DNA of 64,000 bases from CF-13 sp036782775 (lineage in GTDB: Bacteria; Chloroflexota; Dormibacteria; CF-121): assembly GCA_036782775.1 (NCBI GenBank), contig DAIPYJ010000003.1, forward strand, positions 40,038 through 104,037, given 5' to 3'. A model generated the notes under the pieces. The model had not been told where the DNA came from. It made no database searches and saw only the letters and a program-made list of their open reading frames with translations. Position 1 is the first letter of the stretch, and each line of letters opens with the position of its first letter. The position numbers were made by a program, and so were the translations under genes. Shown here piece after piece: positions 16,530 through 26,182 of the stretch.

Positions 16530-19500
16530 CTACGTCCGTCGCGCGATATCCTCGAGCTCCGAAAGGAACCGATTTCCAAGCCCCTTTATCGTCTCTGCCT
16601 TGTGAATGTCTACGCAGTAGGTCCAATCCGAGTAAAGACACCCGTTGAGGACGAAAGCGTTCACTTCGATGAGTGGCCCACGACTTTCACTCGCTGACTG
16701 GAGCAGACCTGGTTCGTCGGGAAGCATGGAGAACAGTGCCTGGCGCCCGAACAAGTTGTCGAATTGACCGGCATAATTGAAGTGGAATTGCGGTGGCGCC
16801 ATTGCATTCAAGCTTTGGGCACACGGTTCGCCAGCACAATAACGAAGCACGCCGTAGCTAAGGCCTCGACGAGGTACGCAAGCCAATTGCTCTCGAACGG
16901 CTGCAACTTTCTGTGCAGGAGACCGGCGCTCGGGAGCATCGAGATGCAGACGGACAGGGTAAAGAGAGGTAAACCAGCCGACCGTGCGCGACGTGTCGAT
17001 CGCCACTTCGAGATCCTCACGGCCATGGCCTTCCAGCTCCACACCGAGTTCGGTCCCACCCGACCAAGAGAGCACGCTCTCGAGGGCAGCTGCAATGAGG
17101 ATATCGCCGAACCTTACGCTTAGGGTTCGCATGGTCTCTGTAAGCAGTCGTCGAGTAGTGTTCCGATCGAGAATGCGACGAACTGCTCTCGTCCTGCCTA
17201 CCAGATTCGCACAACCTGAGGAATCTACGGGCAAGTGAGTGCCAGTCTGGACACTCCAGAAATCAAGTTCGTCCCGCAAAGACAGTCGATCGGCCGCCGT
17301 GGTCACAACCTCAGCCCATTGCCCGAACGAGGCAGTTCTCACGAGTCGCGGCTCACCGTCCTCGACCAGATTGTGGTACACGTCTTGAACGTCTTCGAGA
17401 ATGATCCGCCATGACACGGCATCAATCGCAAGGTGGTGCGCAACAACAAATACGTGCGGAAGCAGCCCGTCTGGCTCCAGAAAATATACGCAGGCAGCCG
17501 TCGGCCCTTCGCTCAGTCGCATCTTCCGGTGCGCTTCGTCGAGATATCGGGCGCGCACTGCTTCCCGCTCTGCTGCAGACACAGCGCGGAGGTCCACTCG
17601 CTCGACAGCCATCGGAACATCATCAGCGTAACGCTGGGACCACACCCCGTCGTTCTCTTCGAAACGCAGTCGGAATGCATCGTGGAATGAGAACACAGTT
17701 TTGAAGCTTTCGATCAGGCGATTCAGCTCGACACCCGGACGTACCTGAAGGTACACAGCGTCGTTGTAATAGTCGGGCTCCTTGAACTTCGACCCAAAGA
17801 ACCAGCTCTGGATGGGCGTCAAAGGAATCGATCGAATAGAGTTCGCTGGCGAAATCGCCGACGATTTTGAGGCCTGGAGGAGGCCTTGCCCATCGGTCCC
17901 TGCGATGGCGGAGCCAAGCTCCGCAAGTGTCTGATGCTGGTAACACATCTTCGGGCTAAGGGGAAGACCAACACGGCGGGCGCGCGCCACCACTTGTAGA
18001 ATGAGGATCGAGTCTCCTCCGATATCGAAAAAGTTGTCTTCCGCCGCGATATCGCCGCACCCGAGCACTTCTTGCCATATGCTGGCTAGTGCGGCATGAG
18101 TCCCCACAGCCTGGGGTGCCTGGACTCTATCCCGCGGTTCTTCCCACGACTGCGCCAGCCTACGCAGTGCGCCAATGTCGACCTTGCCATTCCGGTTTCG
18201 CGGAAGTCTCTCGAGAACAATCACGCGCGTAGGCACCATGTACCGAGGGAGGGTGCTACGCAAATACTCGCGGATGGCCTGGGGCGTCACCGGCTCCATC
18301 GTTTCAACGGCTGCTACCAGTTGCCTCCCTCGGGCCCCATCTTCAACCACAAGGACTCCGCTACTTCGTACGGCTGGATGGCTCGAGAGCACAGCCTCAA
18401 TCTCGCCAGGTTCGATCCGCATGCCCTTCAGCTTCACTTGCCGATCGAGCCGGCCTAGGAACTCTAGGGCACCATCCGGTCGGAGCATTACTCGATCACC
18501 GGTGCGATACAGCTTCCCACCAGCGGCTGTATCGAATACGAACTTCTCTGCAGTCTCGCTGGGCAACTTGTGGTAGCCGAGCGCGACCCCTATTCCACCG
18601 ATGTACAACTCACCCGGCCGGCCGATACCAGCGTAGTTTCCGTGATCATCCAAAATATGAACCGACGTATTTGCAATTGGTCGGCCAATGGGAACAGCCC
18701 GCGTGACGTCGGCCGAGGCTTCGCACCGCCAAAACAGGGAATCGATCGTGGCCTCGGTCGGACCGAATACGTTGTAGAGGTGCGCGTTAGGAAGGCACGA
18801 GTAGAACCGCCGTTGAAGCTCGGGGGGCATCGTCTCACTGCCGCATAGCGCCCGCTTCAACGACGCGCATAGACGCATGGCTGGCTCTTCCAAGCAATAC
18901 TGCAGCGTTACAGGTACGAACTCAGCAATGGACACGTTGTGTTTGATGATTCCTTGGACGATGGCCCTGGGGTCTCGAATGACTTCGTCAGAGAAAATGA
19001 CGGACCGCCCTCCGACGATGAGGACGGCGAGCATCTCCCAGAGCGACACATCGAACGACAACGGGGCTAGCACCATCGACACATCGCCTTTGGACATGGA
19101 GTATGCCTCGATCATCCAGAGGAGACGATTAGTGAGGCCTCCATGGTGGCCTATGACTCCTTTCGGCGTCCCGCTCGATCCCGACGTATGGAAGATATAA
19201 GCCGCCATGTCGTCTGAGATCGTCGGGCCTACATAATCGCGGTCGTGCGATGCCACAGCCGGATCGCACATCACTTGCTCATCCACAACTGCGCATGGTT
19301 CAGTCGTCTCGAGGAGGTGAGCGCGGTGGGCTTCAGGAGCGCACGGATCGACGAAGACAAACGCCGAGCCCGTCTTCCATGCTCCCAGTATCGCGGGCAC
19401 GATACCGACGGTTCGATTGAGTGATAACGCTACGATCTGGCCGGGACCCGCCCCTCGTCGTTGCAGCCAATGCGCAAGTTGGCTGGCACGCGCCTCGATC

Positions 19501-21056
19501 TCGCCATAAGTCAGGCTCCCGGCACTGGTATCGCAAACGGCCACGCTGTCGGGTGAGGTAGCAGCCCGTTCTTCAATCAATCGTGGAATGTTTCCCGTCC
19601 TAGGGTACGAGCGATTCGTATCGTTCAGGCTCGCTAACGCTACGAGATCGTCGTCAGAGATCATGGTCATCTCAGAAATGTGGCTCGAGCTATCTTTCAC
19701 GGCGCCACGAGCGAGTTGTACAAACCGCTGAAGGAGTCGATCTACTAACCACTCGTCAAAGAGGTCGGTCGCATAGTCAGCCATCAGGACGAAACCATCT
19801 TGGGTGTTCCGAATATCCAACGTAAGCTCGAATTGCGCGCCGCCCGTCTCCACATTCATGGGACGCACGGAGAGGCCGCCGAGTCGGAGCTCGGTGGCCG
19901 GCCCGTTCGGCATTACGAGCATGTTTTGGAAGATCGCACTGCGTCCGGGATCCCGATCCAGGTTGAGGGCGTCCACTACCTTTTCGAAGGGTGTATCCGA
20001 GGTAACCGTCGCCTCGAGCGTCGCCTTTCGGCCTCGGCGTACGACCGTCTTAAGATCAGGCGATCCGGAGAGATCGACCCGTAGTGCGACGGTATTGGCG
20101 AAGAACCCCACAACGCCGTGAAGATCACGTGTTGAGCGCCCAGATGTGGGAATCCCAAAGACAATGTCAGTTTCTCCGCTATATCGATGGAGGACGATCG
20201 CAAAAAGCGATACAAAGAGCATAAATGGAGTCGTGCGCTCTTTTCGGGCTAACTCGACCAGCTCGTTCGACAACTGACGATCGATCAGTCGAACTGCTCG
20301 TGCTCCCTTGTACGAGAACACCGCTGGCCGCGCCCTGGTGGTAGGGAGCTCTGTCCTAACAAAGCCTGACAGCCGTTCCGCGGCTTTGGCAATGTCTTCG
20401 TCTATCTCGCCACGCAGCCACCGCTCACGCTGGAGCCAGGCCTGGGTATGCGGGTCCGACTTTGGAACGGGGAGCTCGTTCAGCTCCCGTTCGTCGTCTT
20501 GGGCATACAGCTTCCCAAGCTCGTCGTATATCACTCCCAACGACCACCCATCAACTATCAAGTGGTGAGCGACAAAGATAAAGACGTGATTGGCTTCGTC
20601 CAGACATACCAGCTTTGCTCTGTGCAGTGGTCCTTGTTCCAAATCGAATGGCGCACGCGAGAATTCAGCAAGAGCCGCATCGAGATAGCGTTGACGGTCC
20701 CCCAACGGTAGGGCGGAGATGTCGTCAAATTCGAGATTTGGCGCCACCGGCGGCCCCTCTATCTGCCAGGCGCGCCCTTCAATCTCGAGGAACCTTGTCC
20801 GAAACGCTATGTGCCTGAGGATGACCTCACCGAAGGCGCGTTCGACCTTATCCACGTCGAGAGGCCCGCTGATATAGTGCGCTTCGCTCAGGTTGTAGAA
20901 CGGGTTGGTTTCATCGCAGCGCTGGAGGAACCAAACTTGCTCCTGAGCAAAGGATAGAGGGGCAACTGGATAGCCGACAGTCAGCTCTAACGCGTTCGAT
21001 TCGTCACGGAGAGCCTGCACGGCATCGGTATGCTCCACGAGCAATGGGTTCACCAC
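16530..21056 (-). CDS. NRPS, C-A-T-E module, predicted diaminopropionate (or Ser-like), D-configured
   Basis: 1508 residues. The C domain (about 30-450) has intact HHLIVDG (164-170). The A domain spans about 485-985. The T domain has Ser about 1016 in FFDIGGDSILILQ, the GGDSI form usual before E domains. The epimerization domain, about 1075-1505, has AHHLAIDAVSW (HH about 1207-1208), RTVGWFTSLYPVR and FNYAGQFD. Alignment to GrsA by eye gives DVWEACVIDK. This resembles serine codes (DVWHLSLIDK) but has Glu at the fourth position, as in diamino-acid codes, so L-2,3-diaminopropionate is proposed, matching the SbnA/SbnB pair nearby; Ser cannot be excluded. GTG 21056 follows GAAGG, seven bases after the upstream NRPS stop. 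Confidence 0.92.
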   Translation of the reverse strand: MVNPLLVEHTDAVQALRDESNALELTVGYPVAPLSFAQEQVWFLQRCDETNPFYNLSEAHYISGPLDVDKVERAFGEVILRHIAFRTRFLEIEGRAWQIEGPPVAPNLEFDDISALPLGDRQRYLDAALAEFSRAPFDLEQGPLHRAKLVCLDEANHVFIFVAHHLIVDGWSLGVIYDELGKLYAQDDERELNELPVPKSDPHTQAWLQRERWLRGEIDEDIAKAAERLSGFVRTELPTTRARPAVFSYKGARAVRLIDRQLSNELVELARKERTTPFMLFVSLFAIVLHRYSGETDIVFGIPTSGRSTRDLHGVVGFFANTVALRVDLSGSPDLKTVVRRGRKATLEATVTSDTPFEKVVDALNLDRDPGRSAIFQNMLVMPNGPATELRLGGLSVRPMNVETGGAQFELTLDIRNTQDGFVLMADYATDLFDEWLVDRLLQRFVQLARGAVKDSSSHISEMTMISDDDLVALASLNDTNRSYPRTGNIPRLIEERAATSPDSVAVCDTSAGSLTYGEIEARASQLAHWLQRRGAGPGQIVALSLNRTVGIVPAILGAWKTGSAFVFVDPCAPEAHRAHLLETTEPCAVVDEQVMCDPAVASHDRDYVGPTISDDMAAYIFHTSGSSGTPKGVIGHHGGLTNRLLWMIEAYSMSKGDVSMVLAPLSFDVSLWEMLAVLIVGGRSVIFSDEVIRDPRAIVQGIIKHNVSIAEFVPVTLQYCLEEPAMRLCASLKRALCGSETMPPELQRRFYSCLPNAHLYNVFGPTEATIDSLFWRCEASADVTRAVPIGRPIANTSVHILDDHGNYAGIGRPGELYIGGIGVALGYHKLPSETAEKFVFDTAAGGKLYRTGDRVMLRPDGALEFLGRLDRQVKLKGMRIEPGEIEAVLSSHPAVRSSGVLVVEDGARGRQLVAAVETMEPVTPQAIREYLRSTLPRYMVPTRVIVLERLPRNRNGKVDIGALRRLAQSWEEPRDRVQAPQAVGTHAALASIWQEVLGCGDIAAEDNFFDIGGDSILILQVVARARRVGLPLSPKMCYQHQTLAELGSAIAGTDGQGLLQASKSSAISPANSIRSIPLTPIQSWFFGSKFKEPDYYNDAVYLQVRPGVELNRLIESFKTVFSFHDAFRLRFEENDGVWSQRYADDVPMAVERVDLRAVSAAEREAVRARYLDEAHRKMRLSEGPTAACVYFLEPDGLLPHVFVVAHHLAIDAVSWRIILEDVQDVYHNLVEDGEPRLVRTASFGQWAEVVTTAADRLSLRDELDFWSVQTGTHLPVDSSGCANLVGRTRAVRRILDRNTTRRLLTETMRTLSVRFGDILIAAALESVLSWSGGTELGVELEGHGREDLEVAIDTSRTVGWFTSLYPVRLHLDAPERRSPAQKVAAVREQLACVPRRGLSYGVLRYCAGEPCAQSLNAMAPPQFHFNYAGQFDNLFGRQALFSMLPDEPGLLQSASESRGPLIEVNAFVLNGCLYSDWTYCVDIHKAETIKGLGNRFLSELEDIARRT

Positions 21057-21063
21057 GATGCCT

Positions 21064-22809
21064 TCATTGGGCCGCAGCGGCTGCAGCGGCGAGGCCTCTC
21101 ACTGTCGGCTCTTCAAAAAAGCTTTCCATTGTTATAGTAATGCCGTAATCCCCCCGCAGCCGCTCAACTGCTAGAGCGGCGATGATCGAGTCCCCGCCAA
21201 GATCCAGGAAGTTGTCTGTTGCGCCCACTTCGTCGACAAGAAGAAACTCCGCAAAGACGGATGCGATGACCTTCTCCAAATCGGATTCTGGATCAACGAG
21301 TGCTGAGGATGCCAGGCGTCGTGCGGTGGTCGGATCGGGCATCAGGGAGCGATCGACCTTGCCATTGGAGCTCAGCAGTCGGGGGTCCAGGTCGAAGAAG
21401 AGGCTCGGAACGCTATGCTCGGGCAAGTATTGGGACGTAAAGTCGTGGAGAGCGGGTTCAGAAGACGTGCCTCTCACATATGCGATCAACTGCTCTTGCC
21501 CGGCAGATTGATCTACCGCGGCGACCACGTCCTCCACTTCTGGATGCTGGCGGATTACGCTTTCAACTTCTTCCAGCGCAATTCGATAGCCTCGCACGGT
21601 CACTTGATTGTCGGTTCGCCCGACGAATTCGAGGACGCCTTCATGAGATGCGCGGACCAAGTCCCCGCTTCGGTACATCCTGCTCAACGCAGAGGCTGGA
21701 TCGGCGAGGAATCTTTGCGCGGAGCTGGTATCTCCGTTGAGATACCCTTTGCTAACACAGTCACCAGCTATGTACAGCTCACCTACGGTACCTGGACGGA
21801 CAGGTCTCGCCTCATCGTCCAGCACGCAGAGCCGTGCTCCTGAGATCGCAGTTCCGATGGGTATCGCCCCCTCGGGGCATGGCGACGGGATTTCGTAGCT
21901 ACAGCAGCCCACGGTCGTTTCAGCAGTCCCATACTCGTTGAAGAACCTCGTGCCCGGATCGGCCTCTTGCCACCAACGCAGTTGCCGAGAATGGACGGTT
22001 CCCCCGCTGATCACCACGGATCGAGTGGCTCCCCTGAGCTGCGAGGCAGTCATATGACGAGCCAACACATCGAGAAGGGATGGTAAGACCTTTACGATCG
22101 ACAAGTCGCGCCGGCGTCGCAATTCGTCGATGAATGACGAGACTTCGGCATCAGGAAGTATGAATACCGTCTTGCCGACAAGCAAGGGGCCAAAGAGTGT
22201 CGTCACTGTGAAATCGAGCGAGAGGGACGATTGAACTAGGGCGCCATGTCCTTCAGCCATGGAGTACGCCTCGGCTGCCCAGTTGAGGTAGTTCCACAGG
22301 CTACGGTGCTCGGTCATCACCCCTTTGGGTTCGCCCGTCGACCCCGCCGTGTAGAGGACGTACGCAAGGTCGGTAGCTTCGAGCTCGACGGTAGGTGCGG
22401 CCTTGGAAATCGCCTCATCCATCGTGTACGCATATACGAGCGCCGGGAGGTCCCTGAGGGTGTCGGCAGCAGTAATGACCAATTTGGGTCGAGAATCGGC
22501 CAGGATATATTCGATCCGTTTACGGGGATATGTCGGATCGATCGGAACGTAGGATGCACCAGCTTTGAGGATGGCGAGGCTGGCGACCAGCCCTTCGATG
22601 GACCGATCTAACATCACGCCAACGTGGTCTCCCCTGAGAACGCCGGCTTCGATCAGCGTCCACGCTAGGCGGTTGGCACGCCCATCGAGCTCTGCATAGG
22701 TCACCTGTTGTGTGCCAGCTACTGCGGCAATGGCCCCGGGTGCCAGTGATGCCTGGTGGGAGATCGCGTCCTGGATGGTCTTGGATGCCACGGCTCGCAG
22801 CCCTGTCAA
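21064..22809 (-). CDS. NRPS, A-T loading-type protein, predicted Asn (or Asp)
   Basis: 581 residues: an A domain (about 10-500) and a T domain with Ser about 541 (NFLDLGGDSIIAALAV). A-domain core motifs are present: LYTAGSTGEPKG, YRSGDLVR, NGKVDRS. The A5 region reads NEYGTAETTVG. Specificity residues read by eye are DFTKVSEVGK, close to asparagine codes of the DLTKLGEVGK type and to aspartate codes. There is no condensation domain, so it can start the chain or hand its amino acid to the next protein in trans. It is the first gene of this NRPS unit, with a 160-base divergent promoter region to the GNAT gene. Confidence 0.9.
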   Translation of the reverse strand: MTGLRAVASKTIQDAISHQASLAPGAIAAVAGTQQVTYAELDGRANRLAWTLIEAGVLRGDHVGVMLDRSIEGLVASLAILKAGASYVPIDPTYPRKRIEYILADSRPKLVITAADTLRDLPALVYAYTMDEAISKAAPTVELEATDLAYVLYTAGSTGEPKGVMTEHRSLWNYLNWAAEAYSMAEGHGALVQSSLSLDFTVTTLFGPLLVGKTVFILPDAEVSSFIDELRRRRDLSIVKVLPSLLDVLARHMTASQLRGATRSVVISGGTVHSRQLRWWQEADPGTRFFNEYGTAETTVGCCSYEIPSPCPEGAIPIGTAISGARLCVLDDEARPVRPGTVGELYIAGDCVSKGYLNGDTSSAQRFLADPASALSRMYRSGDLVRASHEGVLEFVGRTDNQVTVRGYRIALEEVESVIRQHPEVEDVVAAVDQSAGQEQLIAYVRGTSSEPALHDFTSQYLPEHSVPSLFFDLDPRLLSSNGKVDRSLMPDPTTARRLASSALVDPESDLEKVIASVFAEFLLVDEVGATDNFLDLGGDSIIAALAVERLRGDYGITITMESFFEEPTVRGLAAAAAAAQ

Positions 22810-22969
22810 CGCGTATCGGACGTCAGCGCCATCGAGGTCTCTTATTCCATTTCGCAGCGTGATTTTCCTTCTCGTCCGAGCAAGCCGTTGGTGCAGATCG
22901 CTCGCGGGCTCGGGAGCACAAAGTTCAATTATCGGTGGGATTTGTCGGTCGTGAGCAGAACTCCTGTCC

Positions 22970-24850
22970 GTGGCCCTAGCACCCGCAGCTCACCCCACGG
23001 TAAGCGTCGCGCCCTTTCAGACGGAGGATGCCGCTGCCGTGTGCACTCTGTACTCCCTCTGTAAATGGTGTGTTGCCGGCTTTGGTAGGCCTCTAACTCC
23101 GGAGCTACTGCTCGAGAATTTCGAGGAGCTCGGCTTAGTGGGCTTCTTCGTAGCTAGAGTGGGAGATCAGGTTGTCGGCACGGTGTCATATCGGCTCGTC
23201 GGCGGTCAGAAAGCGGCCGACCCAGACGGGCTGTGGGTCGATGACCTCGTCATCCATCCGAGCTTTCGAGCTTCTCAAGTCACTGGGCTGCTACTTGCCG
23301 AGGCGGCCAAGTTTGCGGTGGGACGTGGCTTTTCAAAAATCCATACCCATGTAGACGTTGAGAATCTCCCGGCCTTGCGCCTTTACCGCCGGATCGGGTT
23401 TCGTCGGGTGGGACCGGCCTGTTCTGACGATACGGTCCCCTTCGACAATTACCTGCCCACGGTGGCTCGCTACATCGCAATGTGCGCCGGTATCGGTGAC
23501 GCTGAGCTAATTCACCTCGACGAGGTCCTGGGGAGTGACCTCCTCACGGTCATGATGCTCACAGTTCCGCCGATCGGTCATGACCCCGGGGGCCTGGACG
23601 TGGAACACCACAAAGAAGCCACCGTTCTGCGCTACCGGCTCGACCTCTCTTGGGATGTCGGATTCGAGTGCCTGGTCGATACAGCCCTTAGCAGGGTAAC
23701 GGCCATCACGGGAGGGCGCTGGCAGATGGATGTTCAGCCGCGTCACCGGAGTGTGGCGGTCGGGGAGGAGGTCCTGCTCGAGTACACATTGCACAATGGC
23801 AGCGATCACGACGAGCAGGTGGTGATAGCTGCATCTTTCCTTTCCGACGACACTTCATGTCTGGTGTCATCCGAAGTAAAGCGCGGCGCCGCTGTACAAG
23901 GAGTATTTCTACATATGGCGCCGCGGAGTCCTGGGCGACAGGAGATCGTCATCCGAATTGAGATACCCTCGGAGGCCCTGTGTGTTGAGCTCGTGACATG
24001 GATCGAAGCAAAGGCCGAAGGGCGTAGGGCCGCCACGATGGGGCGCTCGGCACAGGTTTTCGACGACCCCTTCATGATCGAAACAGGAACGCTGCGCTTA
24101 CTTGTGAATCCCAGCACGGGTCATCTTGATATCTCTACCTCGTGCGGCGAGCTTCTCGTTCGGGACCTTTGGCCGGACGTAGGTCCACCGTTCCCGGGAG
24201 GGTTCAAGAAACCTGCTCAGCGCTCCATCAGGGTCCTGCCCGAAGGATCATCGCCTGCAAGTCTCGCTCATGAGAGTTCCGCGTCCACATGGGTCGATCG
24301 GGCTCGAGGTGACCTCGTGCGAAGCCGGCATACGAAGGAGTATCTGGCTAGCCTCCTTGTGCAACGGCGCGTCGTGGCGGCTGGAAGCACGATTGTGATC
24401 GAATCACGGGTCGTCCGCCGAGCTGATTCGACGGAGGCGCCTGAGGTCGTGAGCCTTCGGACATATCCGTGGGCATACGATGCCGAGCAATGGCTTACTG
24501 TACCCTTGGCCAGCGGGACTTTCGCTGCTCCGCTCGTCTACCAGGGGTTCCCATTTCTCTTTCACAACTGGGAGGGCATCCCCTCAGCGGACTTGCCCCA
24601 CTCCCCTGATGCGTATTCGAGTCCATGGGCTTCGCTCTTCAACGGACGCGTAAGGCTTGTATCGGTATGGCCCGGAGCAACGGAAGTGCGCTTTGGCCTT
24701 CGGTGGTTCCCCTCTGCGATCTACACGGTGCCACCGTTGCTCCCTGGTCAGGCCACGGAGTTGCCATTAAGGTCATTGATCGTCGACCTTGATGGGACCA
24801 TTGATCCGGGAGCCTTTGCAAGGGAATCGACGCTGGAATGGCTGAGTTGA
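22970..24850 (+). CDS. GNAT N-acyltransferase fused to beta-sandwich domains
   Basis: About 626 residues. Residues 10-170 are a GNAT domain: GTVSYRLVGG, the acetyl-CoA strand/loop DDLVIHPSFRASQVTGLLLAEAA, then THVDVENLPALRLYRRIGFRRVG (the typical N-x-x-A-L-x-L-Y-x-x-x-G-F end). The middle, about 175-360, includes a segment like an Ig/CARDB fold (VAVGEEVLLEYTLHNGSDHDEQVVIAASF). The C-terminal part, about 370-610, begins IETGTLRLLVNPSTGHLDIS and is beta-rich, resembling galactose-mutarotase-like folds; that assignment is tentative. A GNAT could acylate an amine such as the peptide N-terminus or a Dap side chain. It overlaps the next gene by 13 bases. Confidence 0.65.
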   Translation: MALAPAAHPTVSVAPFQTEDAAAVCTLYSLCKWCVAGFGRPLTPELLLENFEELGLVGFFVARVGDQVVGTVSYRLVGGQKAADPDGLWVDDLVIHPSFRASQVTGLLLAEAAKFAVGRGFSKIHTHVDVENLPALRLYRRIGFRRVGPACSDDTVPFDNYLPTVARYIAMCAGIGDAELIHLDEVLGSDLLTVMMLTVPPIGHDPGGLDVEHHKEATVLRYRLDLSWDVGFECLVDTALSRVTAITGGRWQMDVQPRHRSVAVGEEVLLEYTLHNGSDHDEQVVIAASFLSDDTSCLVSSEVKRGAAVQGVFLHMAPRSPGRQEIVIRIEIPSEALCVELVTWIEAKAEGRRAATMGRSAQVFDDPFMIETGTLRLLVNPSTGHLDISTSCGELLVRDLWPDVGPPFPGGFKKPAQRSIRVLPEGSSPASLAHESSASTWVDRARGDLVRSRHTKEYLASLLVQRRVVAAGSTIVIESRVVRRADSTEAPEVVSLRTYPWAYDAEQWLTVPLASGTFAAPLVYQGFPFLFHNWEGIPSADLPHSPDAYSSPWASLFNGRVRLVSVWPGATEVRFGLRWFPSAIYTVPPLLPGQATELPLRSLIVDLDGTIDPGAFARESTLEWLS

Positions 24851-25710
24851 CAGCCATGTTGCCGCCCTTACCGGCGACGCCCTCTCGCCAGAGCCGTTCC
24901 GATGACGACGTAATCGAAATCTCAACCGCCATGGTTCACGCACGCCTCGTCCCTTCGTTCGCCGGCAGCCTCATTAGTCTCCGCTTCGGAAGTACCGAGT
25001 GGCTCCGGTCGGCCTATCCACGGCGCATCACTCAGAGCGACGGCAGTTGGCGGGTGGGAGGAGCAAGGCCGGTCTTTGTCGGACCGCTGGATGCCTGGAG
25101 TGAGAGCATCTGGGCTGGACACGGGCCTTGGACCTTCCGATCCATCTGTTCAGTAGATACAAGAGATTGGGTGGGCCACGTCCTGTCCGGGTCGCCCGGG
25201 TGTTCATGTTGTCACAGTCCCAACGTCCTGCTCTCCTACCTAGCTCATAAATCAATCCCGGCCATATCGATGGCCCTGCGCTGGCAGACACATTCGTCTC
25301 CCTTGCGCCCCGCCTTCGCGCTCGATCTGGCTGCTCGCAAAGTGCAGTTGTCCGGCCGATTGGCTTCGCAGCCGGTGACAGCGACAGCGCCAGGTCCTCT
25401 CGACAGAGGCATCTATGCCATGCAAGGCCCGGCACGCCTTCGCGACCAAGCAAATAGCGTCACGATGGCGGGTCACTCTTCACTACGTGCAAAGCAGATC
25501 AATGCGTCGTGGACAATGATCGCAGCGGGAGGACCAGATCGGGATGGCGAGTCACATGTCTCAATCGCACTGGTCTTGAACACCATCGACGACGCCGCGA
25601 CGGCGTTGGCAGCGGAAGGAGCTCGTGCTGTATCAGTAAGTGCAGCTACAGAGCGCCAATTGCACGGAGAGTATGAAGAGCGATCGTCTAACGCGGGTCT
25701 GGCACCGTGA
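24838..25710 (+). CDS. Beta-sandwich protein, companion of the GNAT fusion
   Basis: About 290 residues. The segment VIEISTAMVHARLVPSFAGSLISLRFGSTEWLRSAYPRR resembles the opening strands of galactose-mutarotase-like proteins and the C-terminal domain of the preceding protein; the rest (GPWTFRSICSVDTRDWVGHV, VNTIDDAATALA-like end) gives no known motif. There is no signal peptide. Overlap by 13 bases with the GNAT gene suggests coupled synthesis and perhaps a complex. Its end overlaps the convergent AcpS-like gene by 23 bases. The function is unknown; carbohydrate or ligand binding is only a fold-based guess. Confidence 0.5.
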   Translation: MAELTAMLPPLPATPSRQSRSDDDVIEISTAMVHARLVPSFAGSLISLRFGSTEWLRSAYPRRITQSDGSWRVGGARPVFVGPLDAWSESIWAGHGPWTFRSICSVDTRDWVGHVLSGSPGCSCCHSPNVLLSYLAHKSIPAISMALRWQTHSSPLRPAFALDLAARKVQLSGRLASQPVTATAPGPLDRGIYAMQGPARLRDQANSVTMAGHSSLRAKQINASWTMIAAGGPDRDGESHVSIALVLNTIDDAATALAAEGARAVSVSAATERQLHGEYEERSSNAGLAP

Positions 25711-26182
25711 GCTGATGAGCCACGGCGATGGCGACGGAAGCCGTCGCGCAGTGCGAGATCGAGACACTCAGCTTCTTATTTCGGGCGAGTTCAGCTGCTC
25801 GTCGATGGAGAACTAGCAGTGGTGGATGTCCCAACGCACACGAAGGCTGCGGCTCGGCCCCCTCCGGGTGCACCCCACGCAACAACTCGATGTCGCTCAA
25901 TGCGATTGAGCCAGGCTCGGAGGCTCCGGACAAGATTTCTCGGACGGCGAGCTTCGCACAAAGCCTACTTGCCCATCGTTCAACCCCGACAGAACTGGCA
26001 CACAGCCGACGCTCTGCACTCGTGAACGCTCCGATTCCGTGATGTCGCGATAGTAGAGCGGGGAGGTCTAAGCGGTCGGGATAGTCGATAACCCGAACGG
26101 CAATGGCCCGCCGGTTCTCCCCCTTGGACGGGCGAGAGAGCTCGTCGTTGAACATTTCTTCACCGGCGATGAGTCCATTCAT
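25688..26182 (-). CDS. AcpS-like protein with degenerate catalytic motif
   Basis: About 164 residues. It matches the holo-ACP synthase pattern in FTSAERRLCASSVGVERWASRLCAKLAVREIL and ends with SVSISHCATASVAIAVA, the usual AcpS core and C-terminal strand. The metal-binding Glu of the conserved AAKEA helix is replaced: here CAKLA. The N-terminal Asp motif is weak (VRVIDYPDRLDL). It is therefore probably not an active phosphopantetheinyl transferase and may act as a carrier-protein-binding scaffold. Its ATG overlaps the KS-CLF stop by four bases, as the last gene of the type II operon. An intact AcpS is at 31710-32186. Confidence 0.6.
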   Translation of the reverse strand: MNGLIAGEEMFNDELSRPSKGENRRAIAVRVIDYPDRLDLPALLSRHHGIGAFTSAERRLCASSVGVERWASRLCAKLAVREILSGASEPGSIALSDIELLRGVHPEGAEPQPSCALGHPPLLVLHRRAAELARNKKLSVSISHCATASVAIAVAHQLTVPDPR

